DNA of 64,000 nt from Azoarcus_F sp048158365 (GTDB lineage Bacteria; Pseudomonadota; Gammaproteobacteria; Burkholderiales; Rhodocyclaceae), in NCBI GenBank assembly GCA_048158365.1, contig JBLLNL010000011.1, one strand, 5' to 3'. Below, in pieces: positions 25,853-35,380 of the stretch (position 1 is its first letter; each line of letters starts with the position of its first letter). Position numbers and translations under genes: made by a program. A model generated the notes under the pieces. The model saw only the letters and a list, made by a program, of their open reading frames with translations, searched no databases and was not told the origin of the DNA.

Positions 25853-27351
25853 GGATCGATCTCGTACTGGAACAGCTCGACCTTCGCAGTCTGCATGTCC
25901 AGGCTCAATACCCTGCCCTGCGCCACATAGAGCCGCTCGCCTTCCCGAATCAGCACGAAACGCCTGGAATTGTAGGTGCCCGCCGGCGCCAGAATTGCCT
26001 GATCACGGCGTGCCGCATGCGGCGGCAACAGCAATGCCGGCGCCGGCACCCCCAGTTCGCTGGCGCGGAATGCAACCGAAACCGATATGCAGCCCTCTGC
26101 CACGACCTGCAGACCGAGTTCCACCTGGTCCGACCTGTCATTGCGCAACCAGCGGACGATGCAGATGGTCCACGGCTCTGCCGGACCGCGCCTGAGCGCA
26201 AGGGCCATCCCGGCGCTCAGAACCCCCTCCACACCGCCGACGCTGATGATCGCGTAGCCACCGGGACCTTCGTTATACACGCGCCACTCGGTGATACGCC
26301 CGGGTGCCCGCGCACTGCGGTGCATCCGCCAGATCTCGCGCAGGCCCTGGCAGACCTGCACGCTGTAGAGCCTCGACCGTCGCGGCCGGACCCGGGACGC
26401 CGGCGTGGTCCAGCCGTCGCGCATGCGTCGCAACATCGACACCACCTCGACCGGGGTCAGACCGAGCGGCAGACCCGACGAATCGGGATCGAGCAGGTCG
26501 CCATCACGTTCAAGACCGACGATTTCGGCCTCGCCAATCCGGCTCTCCAGCCAGTCGATCTGCTCGCCGGCCCGTCGCGCCAGGCCGAGGGCACGAAAAA
26601 AGAGCAGCGCATCGCCCAACGGAGGCGCCAGCCGGCTCTGGGCGACCGGTGGCCCCGCATGGGACAGGTCGATCCAGAACACGCCACTGACCGGCTGGAT
26701 CGGACGTGCGGACAGTTCAGTGGCGGTCGCCACCCCATCGAGATAATCGAACAGCCAGCTCAGTTCGCGCGCGGTCAGCGTTTCCGGCTGCAGCACCGCC
26801 ATCGCCGCCATGCGCTTGTACTGGACGACGACATCGGCCGCTGTGCCGGTCGCATCGACTTCGGGCAGCGCACCATCGCCGACCCGGAACAACAGATGAT
26901 TCGCACTGCCCCACAAGCGCGCCGGCATGTCGATGCCCCCCATGGAGCCGACCAGCCAGGCCTCGCCGAGCAGGCGCATCGCGAGATCGATCCGCTCCGA
27001 CGGCGTCCCGCCCTCCCCGGACGGATCGCCATCCGGCGTGATTCGACACATCTCCACCACATCGAGCAAGGCGACCACCAACTCGACGATGCCGTCATGC
27101 AGCTCCGCCGGCAGCGGAAGGGACATCGCCAGCAGACGCGGCTTGAAGCGGTCGGCAAGGTCCAGTGCCCGGCAGGCGATCATCGACAGCACGTCGTCCG
27201 GCAAGGTCGCGAGCGCGTCCGACGGATCGGTCAGCTCGACCAAATGCAGCCGCAGCGCGGCGAGGTCCGCATCACAGTCGTCGGGCGGTTCGCGCGACAG
27301 CCAGTCGAGCGTCCGGGCGATCTTGTTGGCGTCAGGCAAGGAAACGGACAT
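25840..27351 (-). CDS. Hypothetical protein with possible C-terminal PilZ-like domain
   Basis: A 503-residue cytoplasmic protein with no signal peptide or membrane segment. The first 370 residues are helical and unrecognised. The C-terminal 160 residues contain WRVYNEGPGGYAI, then VEGVLSAGMALALR and WTICIVRWLRND, a beta-barrel pattern like PilZ domains that bind cyclic di-GMP. The usual RxxxR upstream motif is not obvious (RRSRLYSVQV is the nearest), so binding is doubtful. It ends inside the convergent yihY gene. A similar protein type is known to me only as hypothetical. Confidence 0.72.
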   Translation of the reverse strand: MSVSLPDANKIARTLDWLSREPPDDCDADLAALRLHLVELTDPSDALATLPDDVLSMIACRALDLADRFKPRLLAMSLPLPAELHDGIVELVVALLDVVEMCRITPDGDPSGEGGTPSERIDLAMRLLGEAWLVGSMGGIDMPARLWGSANHLLFRVGDGALPEVDATGTAADVVVQYKRMAAMAVLQPETLTARELSWLFDYLDGVATATELSARPIQPVSGVFWIDLSHAGPPVAQSRLAPPLGDALLFFRALGLARRAGEQIDWLESRIGEAEIVGLERDGDLLDPDSSGLPLGLTPVEVVSMLRRMRDGWTTPASRVRPRRSRLYSVQVCQGLREIWRMHRSARAPGRITEWRVYNEGPGGYAIISVGGVEGVLSAGMALALRRGPAEPWTICIVRWLRNDRSDQVELGLQVVAEGCISVSVAFRASELGVPAPALLLPPHAARRDQAILAPAGTYNSRRFVLIREGERLYVAQGRVLSLDMQTAKVELFQYEIDPYPI

Positions 27352-27589
27352 CGAAGTGGCGACCGAGTCGATGGGTGTCCGGGCATTCTATTCAGTTGCA
27401 GCGTATTTCGGTACTTCATCATCACGACTCGATCCAACGACCGTCGCGCAGAAGCCGGCTTCATCGGCCTGACCCGCCCCCCCGGAACTCGACCGTTCAG
27501 CCTCACCCGAACGCTTCGGTTCGCGCTCGCTGCACCGCCACCACTCGCGCGTCATGAGCGCCTGGCTCCAACACCGTCGTTCAGCGTCC

Positions 27590-27618
27590 TTGCTCTGGGC
27601 AGCCGCATCCAATATACT
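27590..27618 (+). promoter_or_regulatory. Promoter of the rpsP-rimM-trmD-rplS operon
   Basis: TTGCTC (27590-27595) and TATACT (27613-27618) lie 17 bp apart, 37 bases before the rpsP ATG. This is the only clear element in the 303-bp gap between the hypothetical gene (start 27351) and rpsP. Confidence 0.7.
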
Positions 27619-27654
27619 TCTTTGCTTTTCGCATTCACTCATCAGGACACCCAC

Positions 27655-27918
27655 ATGGTCGTCATTCGCCTTGCCCGTGGTGGCGCCAAAAAGCGCCCCT
27701 TTTTCAACATCGTCGCCGCCGACAAGCGCAATCGTCGCGACGGCCGTTTCATCGAGCGTGTCGGGTTCTTCAACCCGGTTGCCTCCGGCGCGGAACAGTC
27801 GCTGGTGATCAACACCGAGCGCCTGGCCTACTGGACGCAGAACGGTGCGCAGATGTCGCCGACCGTCGCACGCCTGGTCAAGCAGGCCGCCGCTTCGACG
27901 CCCGATCTGGCCGTCTGA
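27655..27918 (+). CDS. rpsP: 30S ribosomal protein S16
   Basis: The 87-residue protein begins MVVIRLARGGAKKRPFFNIV, continues DKRNRRDGRFIERVGFFNP and ends in an Ala-rich tail, all standard bS16 features. It binds 16S rRNA during 30S assembly. It heads the classical four-gene operon with rimM, trmD and rplS. Confidence 0.98.
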   Translation: MVVIRLARGGAKKRPFFNIVAADKRNRRDGRFIERVGFFNPVASGAEQSLVINTERLAYWTQNGAQMSPTVARLVKQAAASTPDLAV

Positions 27919-27961
27919 GCGATCGTCCGCCGCGTTGCGGCACCGGTCCGGGTTCGCCGTC

Positions 27962-28468
27962 ATGATCGTGTTGGGGCGCATCGTCGGCCCATTCGGGGTC
28001 AAGGGCTGGATCAAGATCAATCCGTTCGGTGACGACCCGCTGAGCTGGGCCGACATGCCGCAGTGGTGGCTCGCCGACGATGCCGATGCACCCGACGATG
28101 CCTGGCAGCCGAACCGACTTCTCGAATGTCGGACGCATGGCAACGGGCTCATCGCACTGCTGGAGGCAGCGCCCGATCGCACCACCGCCGAGGCCCTGAA
28201 GGGAAGGTTCGTCGGCGCACCGCGAGACGCGATGCCGGCCACGGCCGACGGAGAGTACTACTGGGCCGACCTGATCGGGCTGAAGGTCGAGAACCAGGCC
28301 GGTGAATCGCTCGGCGAGGTGGCAGGACTGCTGTCGACCGGCGCGCACGACGTGCTTCGGGTCGTCGATGGCGAGACCGAGCGCCTGATTCCGTTCGTCG
28401 CAGCCTACGCACTCGACGTCGATATGGCCGCAGGACGCATTCGGGTGGACTGGCAGAAGGATTGGTGA
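27962..28468 (+). CDS. rimM: Ribosome maturation factor RimM
   Basis: The 168-residue protein has the N-terminal RimM barrel (LGRIVGPFGVKGWIKINPFGD) and the C-terminal PRC barrel (YYWADLIGLKV, GEVAGLLSTGAHDVL, RLIPFVAAYALDVD). It assists 30S head maturation and binds S19. The ATG at 27962 starts the conserved barrel; the longer open frame overlapping rpsP is ignored. Its TGA overlaps the trmD GTG start. Confidence 0.96.
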   Translation: MIVLGRIVGPFGVKGWIKINPFGDDPLSWADMPQWWLADDADAPDDAWQPNRLLECRTHGNGLIALLEAAPDRTTAEALKGRFVGAPRDAMPATADGEYYWADLIGLKVENQAGESLGEVAGLLSTGAHDVLRVVDGETERLIPFVAAYALDVDMAAGRIRVDWQKDW

Positions 28469-29286
28469 GCGCGGTGGGCAACGCGCCGGTCGCGAGGCGC
28501 TTCGATGTCGTCACGCTGTTTCCGGAGATGTTCGTCGCGCTGACTGACAGCGGCATCACACGCAGGGCGCTGGAACGCGGGCTGTACGGCCTCGGTTTCC
28601 ACAACCCGCGGGACTTCGTCGGCGATCCGCATCGTACGGTGGACGACAGGCCCTACGGTGGCGGTCCGGGCATGGTGATGATGGCCGAACCGCTGGAGGC
28701 GGCCATCGGACAGGCGAGAACGGCTCAGGCCGCGCTCACCGGGCAGGCGGGCCATGTGATCTATCTGTCGCCGCAGGGCAGACCGCTGGATCACGCGAAG
28801 GTGATGGAGCTGGGCGCGCGACCGGGCCTGATCCTGTTGTGCGGTCGCTACGAAGGGGTCGATCAGCGCCTGATCGGGCGCTGTGTGGATGAGGAACTGT
28901 CGCTCGGGGATTTCGTGCTGTCGGGCGGCGAATTGCCCGCGATGGTGCTCCTCGATGCAATCATCCGGCACTTGCCGGGCGCGCTGAACGATGCAGAATC
29001 GGCGGTCGAAGACTCTTTCGTCGAAGGGCTGCTCGATTGCCCGCACTACACACGTCCGGAGACGTACCGGGGTGAGCGGGTGCCGGGCGTGCTGCTGTCG
29101 GGCAATCACGCCCAGATCAGGCGCTGGCGCCTCAAGCAGGCCCTCGGTCTGACCTGGCGCAGGCGGCCGGAGCTGCTGGCGGCGCGGGGTTTGAGCAAGG
29201 AAGAACAGAAGCTGCTTGATGAATACAGGCAGGAACTGGAAAATGTCGGTCCGGCGCCGTCTGGGTGTCGAACCGACTCAAAATGA
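28465..29286 (+). CDS. trmD: tRNA (guanine-N1)-methyltransferase
   Basis: It methylates G37 of tRNAs reading CUN, CCN and CGG. The 273-residue chain has FDVVTLFPEMF, the SAM-binding trefoil knot (LILLCGRYEGVDQRLI, LSLGDFVLSGGELPAM) and RPYGGGPGMVMM. The start is GTG 28465, overlapping the rimM stop as GTGA; a TTG at 28462 is the only alternative before it. The C-terminal tail is slightly longer than in E. coli. Confidence 0.96.
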   Translation: MSAVGNAPVARRFDVVTLFPEMFVALTDSGITRRALERGLYGLGFHNPRDFVGDPHRTVDDRPYGGGPGMVMMAEPLEAAIGQARTAQAALTGQAGHVIYLSPQGRPLDHAKVMELGARPGLILLCGRYEGVDQRLIGRCVDEELSLGDFVLSGGELPAMVLLDAIIRHLPGALNDAESAVEDSFVEGLLDCPHYTRPETYRGERVPGVLLSGNHAQIRRWRLKQALGLTWRRRPELLAARGLSKEEQKLLDEYRQELENVGPAPSGCRTDSK

Positions 29287-29387
29287 GCCCCGGGCAACAT
29301 CGCCGGTCAGCTCGATATAAACCGCATGCACCAGATGCGTCTGCTCTGCATGCAAGGCCAAGTGCCATCGAAGTGGAGTGATGTGAA

Positions 29388-29774
29388 ATGAACCTGATTC
29401 AGCAACTCGAACAGGAAGAAATGGCCCGCCTGACCGAAGGCCGGACCCTTCCCGCCTTCGGCCCCGGCGACACCGTGATCGTGCAGGTCAAGGTCAAGGA
29501 AGGCAACCGCGAGCGCCTCCAGGCCTATGAAGGCGTGGTGATCGCGAAGCGCAACCGTGGCCTGAACTCCGCGTTCATCGTGCGCAAGATTTCTTCCGGC
29601 GAAGGCGTGGAGCGGACGTTCCAGACCTATTCGCCGCTGATCGCCAGCATCGAGGTCAAGCGTCGTGGCGACGTGCGTCGTGCCAAGCTCTACTATCTGC
29701 GTCAGCGCTCCGGCAAGTCTGCGCGCATCAAGGAAAAGCTGAACTACAAGGCAGCACCCGCCAAGAGCGCGTAA
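29388..29774 (+). CDS. rplS: 50S ribosomal protein L19
   Basis: The 128-residue protein shows bL19 hallmarks: LIQQLEQEEM at the N-terminus, FGPGDTVIVQVKVKEGNRERLQAYEGVVIAKRNRGLNSAFIVRKIS, and GVERTFQTYSPLI. It sits at the 30S-50S interface. It closes the operon and is followed by an intrinsic terminator. Confidence 0.98.
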   Translation: MNLIQQLEQEEMARLTEGRTLPAFGPGDTVIVQVKVKEGNRERLQAYEGVVIAKRNRGLNSAFIVRKISSGEGVERTFQTYSPLIASIEVKRRGDVRRAKLYYLRQRSGKSARIKEKLNYKAAPAKSA

Positions 29775-29803
29775 ATACGACGATCCACCCGGTTGCAATG
29801 CAC

Positions 29804-29829
29804 ACGGGCCCCGCAAGGGGCCCGTCTTT
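29804..29829 (+). terminator. Terminator after rplS
   Basis: ACGGGCCCC (29804-29812) pairs with GGGGCCCGT (29817-29825) closed by a GCAA tetraloop and is followed by CTTTC. It lies 30 bp after the rplS stop. Confidence 0.78.
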
Positions 29830-29897
29830 CGTTGTGGATCCGCATGATGATCGGGCAACAACGCCTTACCCGGTATCAGGTGCGCCTGCCCCGACGC

Positions 29898-30977
29898 TCA
29901 GCGTCGCTCCACCATGAACATCATCACCGCGGCCGCAACGAGGAACAACAGACTCGGCGTCAGCGCCGCCAGTGCCGGGGACCATGAATGGATGACGCCC
30001 AGGCTGGAGAACAGACCGTTGAGCAGGTGAAAGCCGACTCCCAGCATGACGCCCAGGAAAACCTTGACGCTCGCGGTGCCGACCCGGTCGTGACCGAGCG
30101 CGAACGGTACCGCCAGCGCAATCATCACCAGCACCGCGAACGGATAGACGATCTTCTTCCATAACGCGATCTCGAAGCGACCGGCATCCTGACGGTTGTC
30201 GCGCAGATGGTTGATATATGCATACAGCGTTCCCACCGCCATTCGCTCGGGCGCGACGATCAGCACGCTCAGGATTTCCGGCGACAGTTCGGATTGCCAG
30301 TCGATCCCGGGCAGCGCCACGACCTCGGTCGCATCGTCCAGAAACCGTGTCTGCACCACATCGGTCAGTCGCCAGGTACTGATCGACGGGTCGTACTCCC
30401 CGCGCCGGGCGTCGCTGATCGATGCCAGCAGGTGTTCGCGATCGAATGCGAAGATGCGAATGTTCTCCATCGTGCGATCCGGCCGCACCGTGCGCACGTT
30501 GATGAAGCTCGCCCCATCCCTGATCCACAGGCCAGAGCGCAGTTGCTGCGACACCGCCGAGCCGGTCGCGGTCAGACGCCACTGCTGGGCAGCGCGCTCG
30601 GCCGGCGGCGCGAGATACTCACCGAACACGAACGTGACCACGACGAACACCATGCCGATGCTGCCAAGCATGGACAACAGGTTTGCAGTCGACATGCCCG
30701 AGGACCGCATCACGGTGATCTCGGACTGACGTGCCAGCGACGTGAGCGCATAAAGCGTGCCGATCAACACCACGACCGGCATCAGTTCATACACCCTGCC
30801 CGGCATGATCATCGCGACATAGACCAGCGCATGACGAACCTCGTAACCGTCACGCCCGATCGAATCGAGTTCGTTGATGAAGTCGAAGAACGCGAACAGG
30901 CCGAGAAAGGCCACCAGCACCAACAGCGTGGCAAACACGATCTCGCGCGCGAGGTAGAACCCGAGCACGCGGGTCAT
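29898..30977 (-). CDS. lptG: LPS export permease LptG
   Basis: One of the two inner-membrane permease subunits of the LptB2FG transporter that extracts LPS for delivery to the outer membrane. The 359-residue chain has three N-terminal TMs, a periplasmic beta-jellyroll of about 170 residues and three C-terminal TMs (YPFAVLVMIALAVPFALG onward). LYALTSLARQSEITVMRSSG is the conserved coupling helix that contacts LptB. Its start overlaps the lptF stop by four bases. LptB is not in the window. Confidence 0.95.
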   Translation of the reverse strand: MTRVLGFYLAREIVFATLLVLVAFLGLFAFFDFINELDSIGRDGYEVRHALVYVAMIMPGRVYELMPVVVLIGTLYALTSLARQSEITVMRSSGMSTANLLSMLGSIGMVFVVVTFVFGEYLAPPAERAAQQWRLTATGSAVSQQLRSGLWIRDGASFINVRTVRPDRTMENIRIFAFDREHLLASISDARRGEYDPSISTWRLTDVVQTRFLDDATEVVALPGIDWQSELSPEILSVLIVAPERMAVGTLYAYINHLRDNRQDAGRFEIALWKKIVYPFAVLVMIALAVPFALGHDRVGTASVKVFLGVMLGVGFHLLNGLFSSLGVIHSWSPALAALTPSLLFLVAAAVMMFMVERR

Positions 30978-32053
30978 CCGCGCACCCTCCAGAAAGGCAA
31001 AAGGACGAGACGCTTGTAGAACATCAGTGCCATCAGGCCGAGCACCACCAGGTGCGGCAGGATCACCGCCAGATCGAAGCGCAGGCGCCCCTGCGACACC
31101 CAGGCCTCGGTGACGCCGATCACGTTGCTATAGACCAGATACGCGAGCAGCGCGAAGACCAGATTGCCGCTGCGTCCGGCGCGCGGATTCACGAAGGACA
31201 GCGGAATCGCGATCAGCGCCAGCAGCAGCGCCGCGACCGGCAGGCTGATGCGCCCGGCAAGCTCGCCCATGTGCCGATTGCTTCTGTCCGTCAGCAGGAC
31301 CGCCGTGGGCGTGGACTTGGCGCGAACCGTCAGCGAGGCCGCACGACGCTCCTCGATCAGGATCGAATAGCGCTTGAATTCGACCACCCGGTACTCGGGC
31401 GTACCGGGTACCCCGTCATAGCGACGACCGTCCTCGAGCACGGCGAACCGGTCACCCCGTTCATCGACCCTGAACGAGCCCTGGGCCGACGAAATGACAC
31501 TGAGTTGTCCGCCCTCCTCCGAGCTGACGAAGACATTGCGCAGATTGCCCTCGTCGTCCGCGCCGGTCTCGGTGAAGAACACCCGCTGCTGACGGGCCGA
31601 TTCGCGAAACACGCCCGGTGCGACCCGGGTGGTGTCGTCGCGCATGTCCAGTTCGGCCCTGAACGCCTCGCTCTTCATGTTCGCCCACGGCGTGATCACC
31701 AGGGTCATCGTCGCGATGACCAGCACCAGCGGTAGCGCGAACTGCAGCACCGGGCGAATGAACGCGGTCAACGGCAGTCCCGATGAAAACCACACCACCA
31801 TCTCGGAATCACGGTAGCAGCGCGACAGCGACAACAGCACCGCGACGAACAGGGTCAGGGACAGCACCACCGGCAGATTGGCCAACGCGCCGAAACCGAT
31901 CAGCGCGAAAACTGCATCTGCCGGAACGCGCCCGCCTGCGGCCTGTCCGAGCAAACGGATCAGCACCGTGCTGATCAGGATCGCGAACAAGGCAACGAAC
32001 ACGCCCGCGGCGGTCTGTCGAAACTCACGCCTGATGGCGCGGCTGAAAATCAT
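30974..32053 (-). CDS. lptF: LPS export permease LptF
   Basis: Partner permease of LptG, with the same 3 TM + jellyroll + 3 TM layout in 359 residues. The coupling-helix region LSRCYRDSEMVVWFSSG is the LptF version. The N-terminus IFSRAIRREFRQTAAGVF is typical. It is divergent from pepA, the arrangement known from E. coli and many Proteobacteria. Confidence 0.95.
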   Translation of the reverse strand: MIFSRAIRREFRQTAAGVFVALFAILISTVLIRLLGQAAGGRVPADAVFALIGFGALANLPVVLSLTLFVAVLLSLSRCYRDSEMVVWFSSGLPLTAFIRPVLQFALPLVLVIATMTLVITPWANMKSEAFRAELDMRDDTTRVAPGVFRESARQQRVFFTETGADDEGNLRNVFVSSEEGGQLSVISSAQGSFRVDERGDRFAVLEDGRRYDGVPGTPEYRVVEFKRYSILIEERRAASLTVRAKSTPTAVLLTDRSNRHMGELAGRISLPVAALLLALIAIPLSFVNPRAGRSGNLVFALLAYLVYSNVIGVTEAWVSQGRLRFDLAVILPHLVVLGLMALMFYKRLVLLPFWRVRG

Positions 32054-32096
32054 CGCGCGGGAAGCATCCAGAGAAAGGGGTCATGAGGCGCGGATT

Positions 32097-32126
32097 TTGA
32101 CGGGCTGCGCACGAAAGGGCCATAAT
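32097..32126 (+). promoter_or_regulatory. Promoter of pepA
   Basis: TTGACG (32097-32102) and CATAAT (32121-32126) lie 18 bp apart, about 40 bases before the GTG start of pepA. Confidence 0.65.
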
Positions 32127-32166
32127 CGGCCGCAATCCATAGCAGCACAATGTCAAGGAGTAGCAA

Positions 32167-33663
32167 GTGGAATTTACCATAAAGCACGGCAGCCCGGAAA
32201 AGCTGAAGACAGGCACACTGATCGTTTCGGCCTTCGCAAACGGGCCGTTGGACGCCGCCGCAATCACGCTGGACAAGGCCTCGGGTGGAAGACTGGCCGC
32301 GCTGCTCGGCCGCGGCGAACTCGACGAGCGCGCCGGCGCAACGATGACGGTCCCGGACCTGGCCGGTTGCGCCTGCGAGCGCGTGCTCGTCGTCAGCCTG
32401 GGCAAGCAGGATGAGTTCGGCGACAAGGCATGGTGCGACGCCCTGGCCGCGGTGGCCAAGGCCCTGTCGGCCGGGCCCACCGGCGACGCAGCAGTCTGCC
32501 TCGGCGACGTCGAGGTGCCCGGACGCACGCTCGAGTGGGCACTGCTGCAGGTCACGCGTGCGATCGGGGACGGTGCCTATCGCTTCGAAACGACCAAGGC
32601 GGTGAGCAGGAGCGAGCGCGCCCGCGGCGCCGGCAAGGTCACGCTGCTGACCCGACACAAGTTGTCCGACGCGATGCGCGAAGCGGTCGCGCGCGGCAGC
32701 GCCATCGCCGAGGGCATGGCGCTCGCGCGCGAGCTCGGCAATCTGCCCGGCAACGTGTGCACCCCGACCCATCTGGCCGAGACCGCAATCGAACTCGGCA
32801 AGCGCTTCAAGTTCAAGGTGGAGGTGCTCGACCGCAAGGACATGGAAAAGCTGGGCATGCATTCGCTGCTGTCGGTCGCGCGCGGCTCGCATCAGCCGCC
32901 CAAGTTCATCGTGATGCAGTACAAGGGCGGCAAGGCGCGCGACAAGCCGGTGGTGCTGGTCGGCAAGGGCGTCACCTTCGATACCGGCGGCATCTCGCTC
33001 AAGCCTGCGGCCGAGCTGGACGAGATGAAGTACGACATGTGCGGTGCGGCAAGCGTGCTTGGCACGTTTCAGGCGCTCGCGACCATGCAGCTTCCGCTCA
33101 ACGTGGTCGGCATCATTCCGGCCACCGAGAACATGCCCGGCGGCGGGGCGACCAAGCCGGGCGACGTGGTGAAGTCGATGAGCGGCCAGACCATCGAGAT
33201 CCTGAACACCGACGCCGAGGGGCGCCTGCTCCTGTGCGACGCACTGACCTACGCCGAACGCTTCAAGCCCGCCTGCGTCGTCGATATCGCGACGCTCACC
33301 GGCGCCTGCGTGATTGCGCTCGGCAAGATCCCGAGCGGCCTGCTCGCCAACGACGACGCGCTCGCGCGCGAGCTGGTCGACTGCGGCACGACCTCGGGCG
33401 ACCGCGTGTGGCAGTTGCCGCTGTGGGAGGACTATCAGGAACTGCTCAAGAGCAACTTCGCCGACATTGCGAACATCGGGGGACGCCACGGCGGCACCAT
33501 CACCGCCGCCTGCTTCCTGTCGCGCTTCGCCAAGGCCTACAAGTGGGCGCATCTGGACATCGCCGGCACCGCCTGGGTGTCCGGCGAAGCGAAGGGTTCG
33601 ACCGGTCGCCCGGTCCCACTGCTGAGCGAGTTCCTGGTGGGTCGCAGCAACGCGGGAGGCTGA
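32167..33663 (+). CDS. pepA: Leucyl aminopeptidase (M17 family)
   Basis: A cytosolic hexameric two-metal aminopeptidase; some PepA proteins also bind DNA. The 498-residue protein contains the family signature NTDAEGRL in IEILNTDAEGRLLLCDALTYAE, the metal-binding Lys/Asp loop KGVTFDTGGISLKP and MPGGGATKPGDV. Start codon is GTG 32167 with AAGGAG six bases before it. holC follows after six bases. Confidence 0.96.
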   Translation: MEFTIKHGSPEKLKTGTLIVSAFANGPLDAAAITLDKASGGRLAALLGRGELDERAGATMTVPDLAGCACERVLVVSLGKQDEFGDKAWCDALAAVAKALSAGPTGDAAVCLGDVEVPGRTLEWALLQVTRAIGDGAYRFETTKAVSRSERARGAGKVTLLTRHKLSDAMREAVARGSAIAEGMALARELGNLPGNVCTPTHLAETAIELGKRFKFKVEVLDRKDMEKLGMHSLLSVARGSHQPPKFIVMQYKGGKARDKPVVLVGKGVTFDTGGISLKPAAELDEMKYDMCGAASVLGTFQALATMQLPLNVVGIIPATENMPGGGATKPGDVVKSMSGQTIEILNTDAEGRLLLCDALTYAERFKPACVVDIATLTGACVIALGKIPSGLLANDDALARELVDCGTTSGDRVWQLPLWEDYQELLKSNFADIANIGGRHGGTITAACFLSRFAKAYKWAHLDIAGTAWVSGEAKGSTGRPVPLLSEFLVGRSNAGG

Positions 33664-33668
33664 CTGGC

Positions 33669-34106
33669 GTGCCCCGGGTCCAGTTCTACCACAATGCCGA
33701 GGATCCGCTCGCGCTGGCCTGCGAACTGACCGCGCGCGCCTGCGCCGGCGGCCGCAAGGTCGCGTTACGGACCCCGGACCCGGCCACCGCCCGGCGACTC
33801 GACCAGCTGTTGTGGAGTTTCGATCCACTGGCCTTCGTGCCGCATGTCGACACCGGTTCGGCGCTCGCGGCCCGGACACCGGTGCTGATCGGATGCGCGG
33901 GCGATGCGCCCGAATGGGCCCATCACGACCTGCTTTTCAACCTGGCACCGGATGTGCCAGTTGAACTGGACGCCTTCCGGAGCGTCGTCGAGATCGTCGG
34001 CCAGGACGAGGCGGACAGGACGCCGGCGCGGGCGCGCTGGATGCGCTACAAACAACTGGGGCTGGACATCAAGGCCTTCGACGCCGTGAGCCGGGAGCGC
34101 TTATGA
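33669..34106 (+). CDS. holC: DNA polymerase III subunit chi
   Basis: Chi links the clamp loader to SSB at the replication fork. The 145-residue product begins PRVQFYHNAEDPLALACELTARAC and has the GGRKVALRTPD and LLWSFDPLAFVPH patterns of HolC, with RWMRYKQLGLDIKAFD at the C-terminus. The start GTG 33669 lies six bases after the pepA stop; pepA-holC-valS is the standard proteobacterial order. Confidence 0.9.
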   Translation: MPRVQFYHNAEDPLALACELTARACAGGRKVALRTPDPATARRLDQLLWSFDPLAFVPHVDTGSALAARTPVLIGCAGDAPEWAHHDLLFNLAPDVPVELDAFRSVVEIVGQDEADRTPARARWMRYKQLGLDIKAFDAVSRERL

Positions 34107-34585
34107 AACCGGGGACTGATCGTTCGCGCAATCCGGGCCCGGATGCCGGTCCGGACGCCGATCTCGAAGAAGCGGATGCGCTGCTGCTGAAGGCCGATGC
34201 GCTGTTGCGCAAGCACAAGCGCGCGGACTCTCCGGCCAGGGAAGACGACTACGACGATCTTCCGATCCTGACCGAGATCATCGACCATTTCGAACTGCCG
34301 TCCGCGCCGCTGCCGGGCGATGATGCCTCAACCGCACGCGCCCCCGGGTCCGCGCGGGACGCGCCGGTGGTGCTGGCCGAATACCTGGTAGAACTCGACA
34401 CCGTGCTCGCGCGCGAACTCGAGACCTGGTTCGCGAACGAACTCCCCCAGCTGATCACGCGGGAACTCGACCAACTGACCGACAGGCTGCGTACCGAATC
34501 GCTGGCCCACATGCGCGCAACCCTGGTACCGGCCCTGTCCGCCCTGATCGCGGAACGTCTCGACCCGGCACGCAAACAGGACTGA
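34103..34585 (+). CDS. Hypothetical acidic helical protein between holC and valS
   Basis: The 160-residue protein starts at an ATGA overlap with holC. It has a disordered, charged N-terminal part (ADLEEADALLLKADALLRKHKR), the motif DDLPILTEIIDHFELP, a Pro/Ala linker and a long helix (LDTVLARELETWFANELPQLITRELDQL). No enzyme motif or membrane segment is visible. Similar small proteins sit at this place in related genomes, which suggests a replication-linked or accessory role, but no function can be named. Confidence 0.75.
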   Translation: MKPGTDRSRNPGPDAGPDADLEEADALLLKADALLRKHKRADSPAREDDYDDLPILTEIIDHFELPSAPLPGDDASTARAPGSARDAPVVLAEYLVELDTVLARELETWFANELPQLITRELDQLTDRLRTESLAHMRATLVPALSALIAERLDPARKQD

Positions 34586-34625
34586 GACACCCGTCCTGGT
34601 CCGATCACCACCGGCAGACCCGGCC

Positions 34626-35261
34626 TCAGGCGCCGCCGAAGCGCCGATCGTAGCGCGCGCGCAGGACTTGCCAGTCGTCCTCGTCGAACACCTTCTGCCT
34701 GCGCTTGAACTGCTCCAGATCGTGGCGGCTCGCCCCCGCGCGGGTCAGCCTGCTGCGCATCTTTTCCAGGTCGATCAGCGCGACCAGGGGGCTGTCCCCA
34801 TCCCATCTGATCATCACGTGCTTGTCATAGAGACTGCTGTGCTGCAATCGTGCGCGATGCAGAATGGCGAGCGTGTCCGCGACGGCCTCGGCCAGACGAC
34901 GTCGCTTCCCGGCATCGAGATCATGCTGCGAAGCCAGATCCCGATAGTGCTTGAGTTCCCGTGTCACCAGCACGGCTTCCAGGCCCTCCGGGGTTTTTCT
35001 TACGCCATGGAAGACCGGCACCGGTCTTCCCAGACCGAGTTCGCCGAGGCGCTGGAGATAATGCCACTCCCGACTCGCGGTCGGCCATCCGAACGGGTGG
35101 GCCCAGGTACGGCACAGATGGTTTCGCTGCCGCTTGACATAGAACGTATCGCCATCCACCAGCGCCCGCATCATGCCGCTCCAGCCATCGCGCCGCTCGT
35201 TCGGCGCCTCCACCCAGTCGCCGGACACGTTCCACCAGTACGCAAAATCCGCTACGTTCAT
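34626..35261 (-). CDS. Lipopolysaccharide kinase (Kdo/WaaP, InaA-like) family protein
   Basis: The 211-residue protein has a small protein-kinase-like fold: FYVKRQRNHLCRT (nucleotide-binding Lys), ASREWHYLQRLGELGLGRPVPVFHGV, a catalytic-loop-like LHRARLQHSSLYDKHVMI and the DFG-equivalent ALIDLEKMR. These features match the InaA/WaaP lipopolysaccharide kinase clan. Such enzymes phosphorylate LPS core sugars in the cytoplasm, but InaA members are not always so assigned. Start ATG 35261 begins the conserved part; it is divergent from valS. Confidence 0.82.
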   Translation of the reverse strand: MNVADFAYWWNVSGDWVEAPNERRDGWSGMMRALVDGDTFYVKRQRNHLCRTWAHPFGWPTASREWHYLQRLGELGLGRPVPVFHGVRKTPEGLEAVLVTRELKHYRDLASQHDLDAGKRRRLAEAVADTLAILHRARLQHSSLYDKHVMIRWDGDSPLVALIDLEKMRSRLTRAGASRHDLEQFKRRQKVFDEDDWQVLRARYDRRFGGA

Positions 35262-35342
35262 ACCCGATTCCAACAAGGCCGCAAGCGGTGATGCTAACCC
35301 GAAAGTGCTGCGAACGTGCCGCGGCCGCCCGGTCCTATCCGT

Positions 35343-35348
35343 TATAAT
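35343..35348 (+). promoter_or_regulatory. Perfect -10 box (TATAAT) before valS
   Basis: TATAAT lies 32 bases upstream of the valS ATG. No convincing -35 box is present at 16-18 bp spacing, nor a TGn extension. It is the only consensus -10 found in the window. Confidence 0.5.
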
Positions 35349-35380
35349 TGCGCCTTTGCCGCCACCACGACACGCACACC

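Noticed and set aside
25009..27918. 969-codon open frame covering yihY, the hypothetical gene and rpsP
   Set aside because: It only becomes protein-like in its last 88 codons, which are rpsP; the rest is an out-of-frame shadow.
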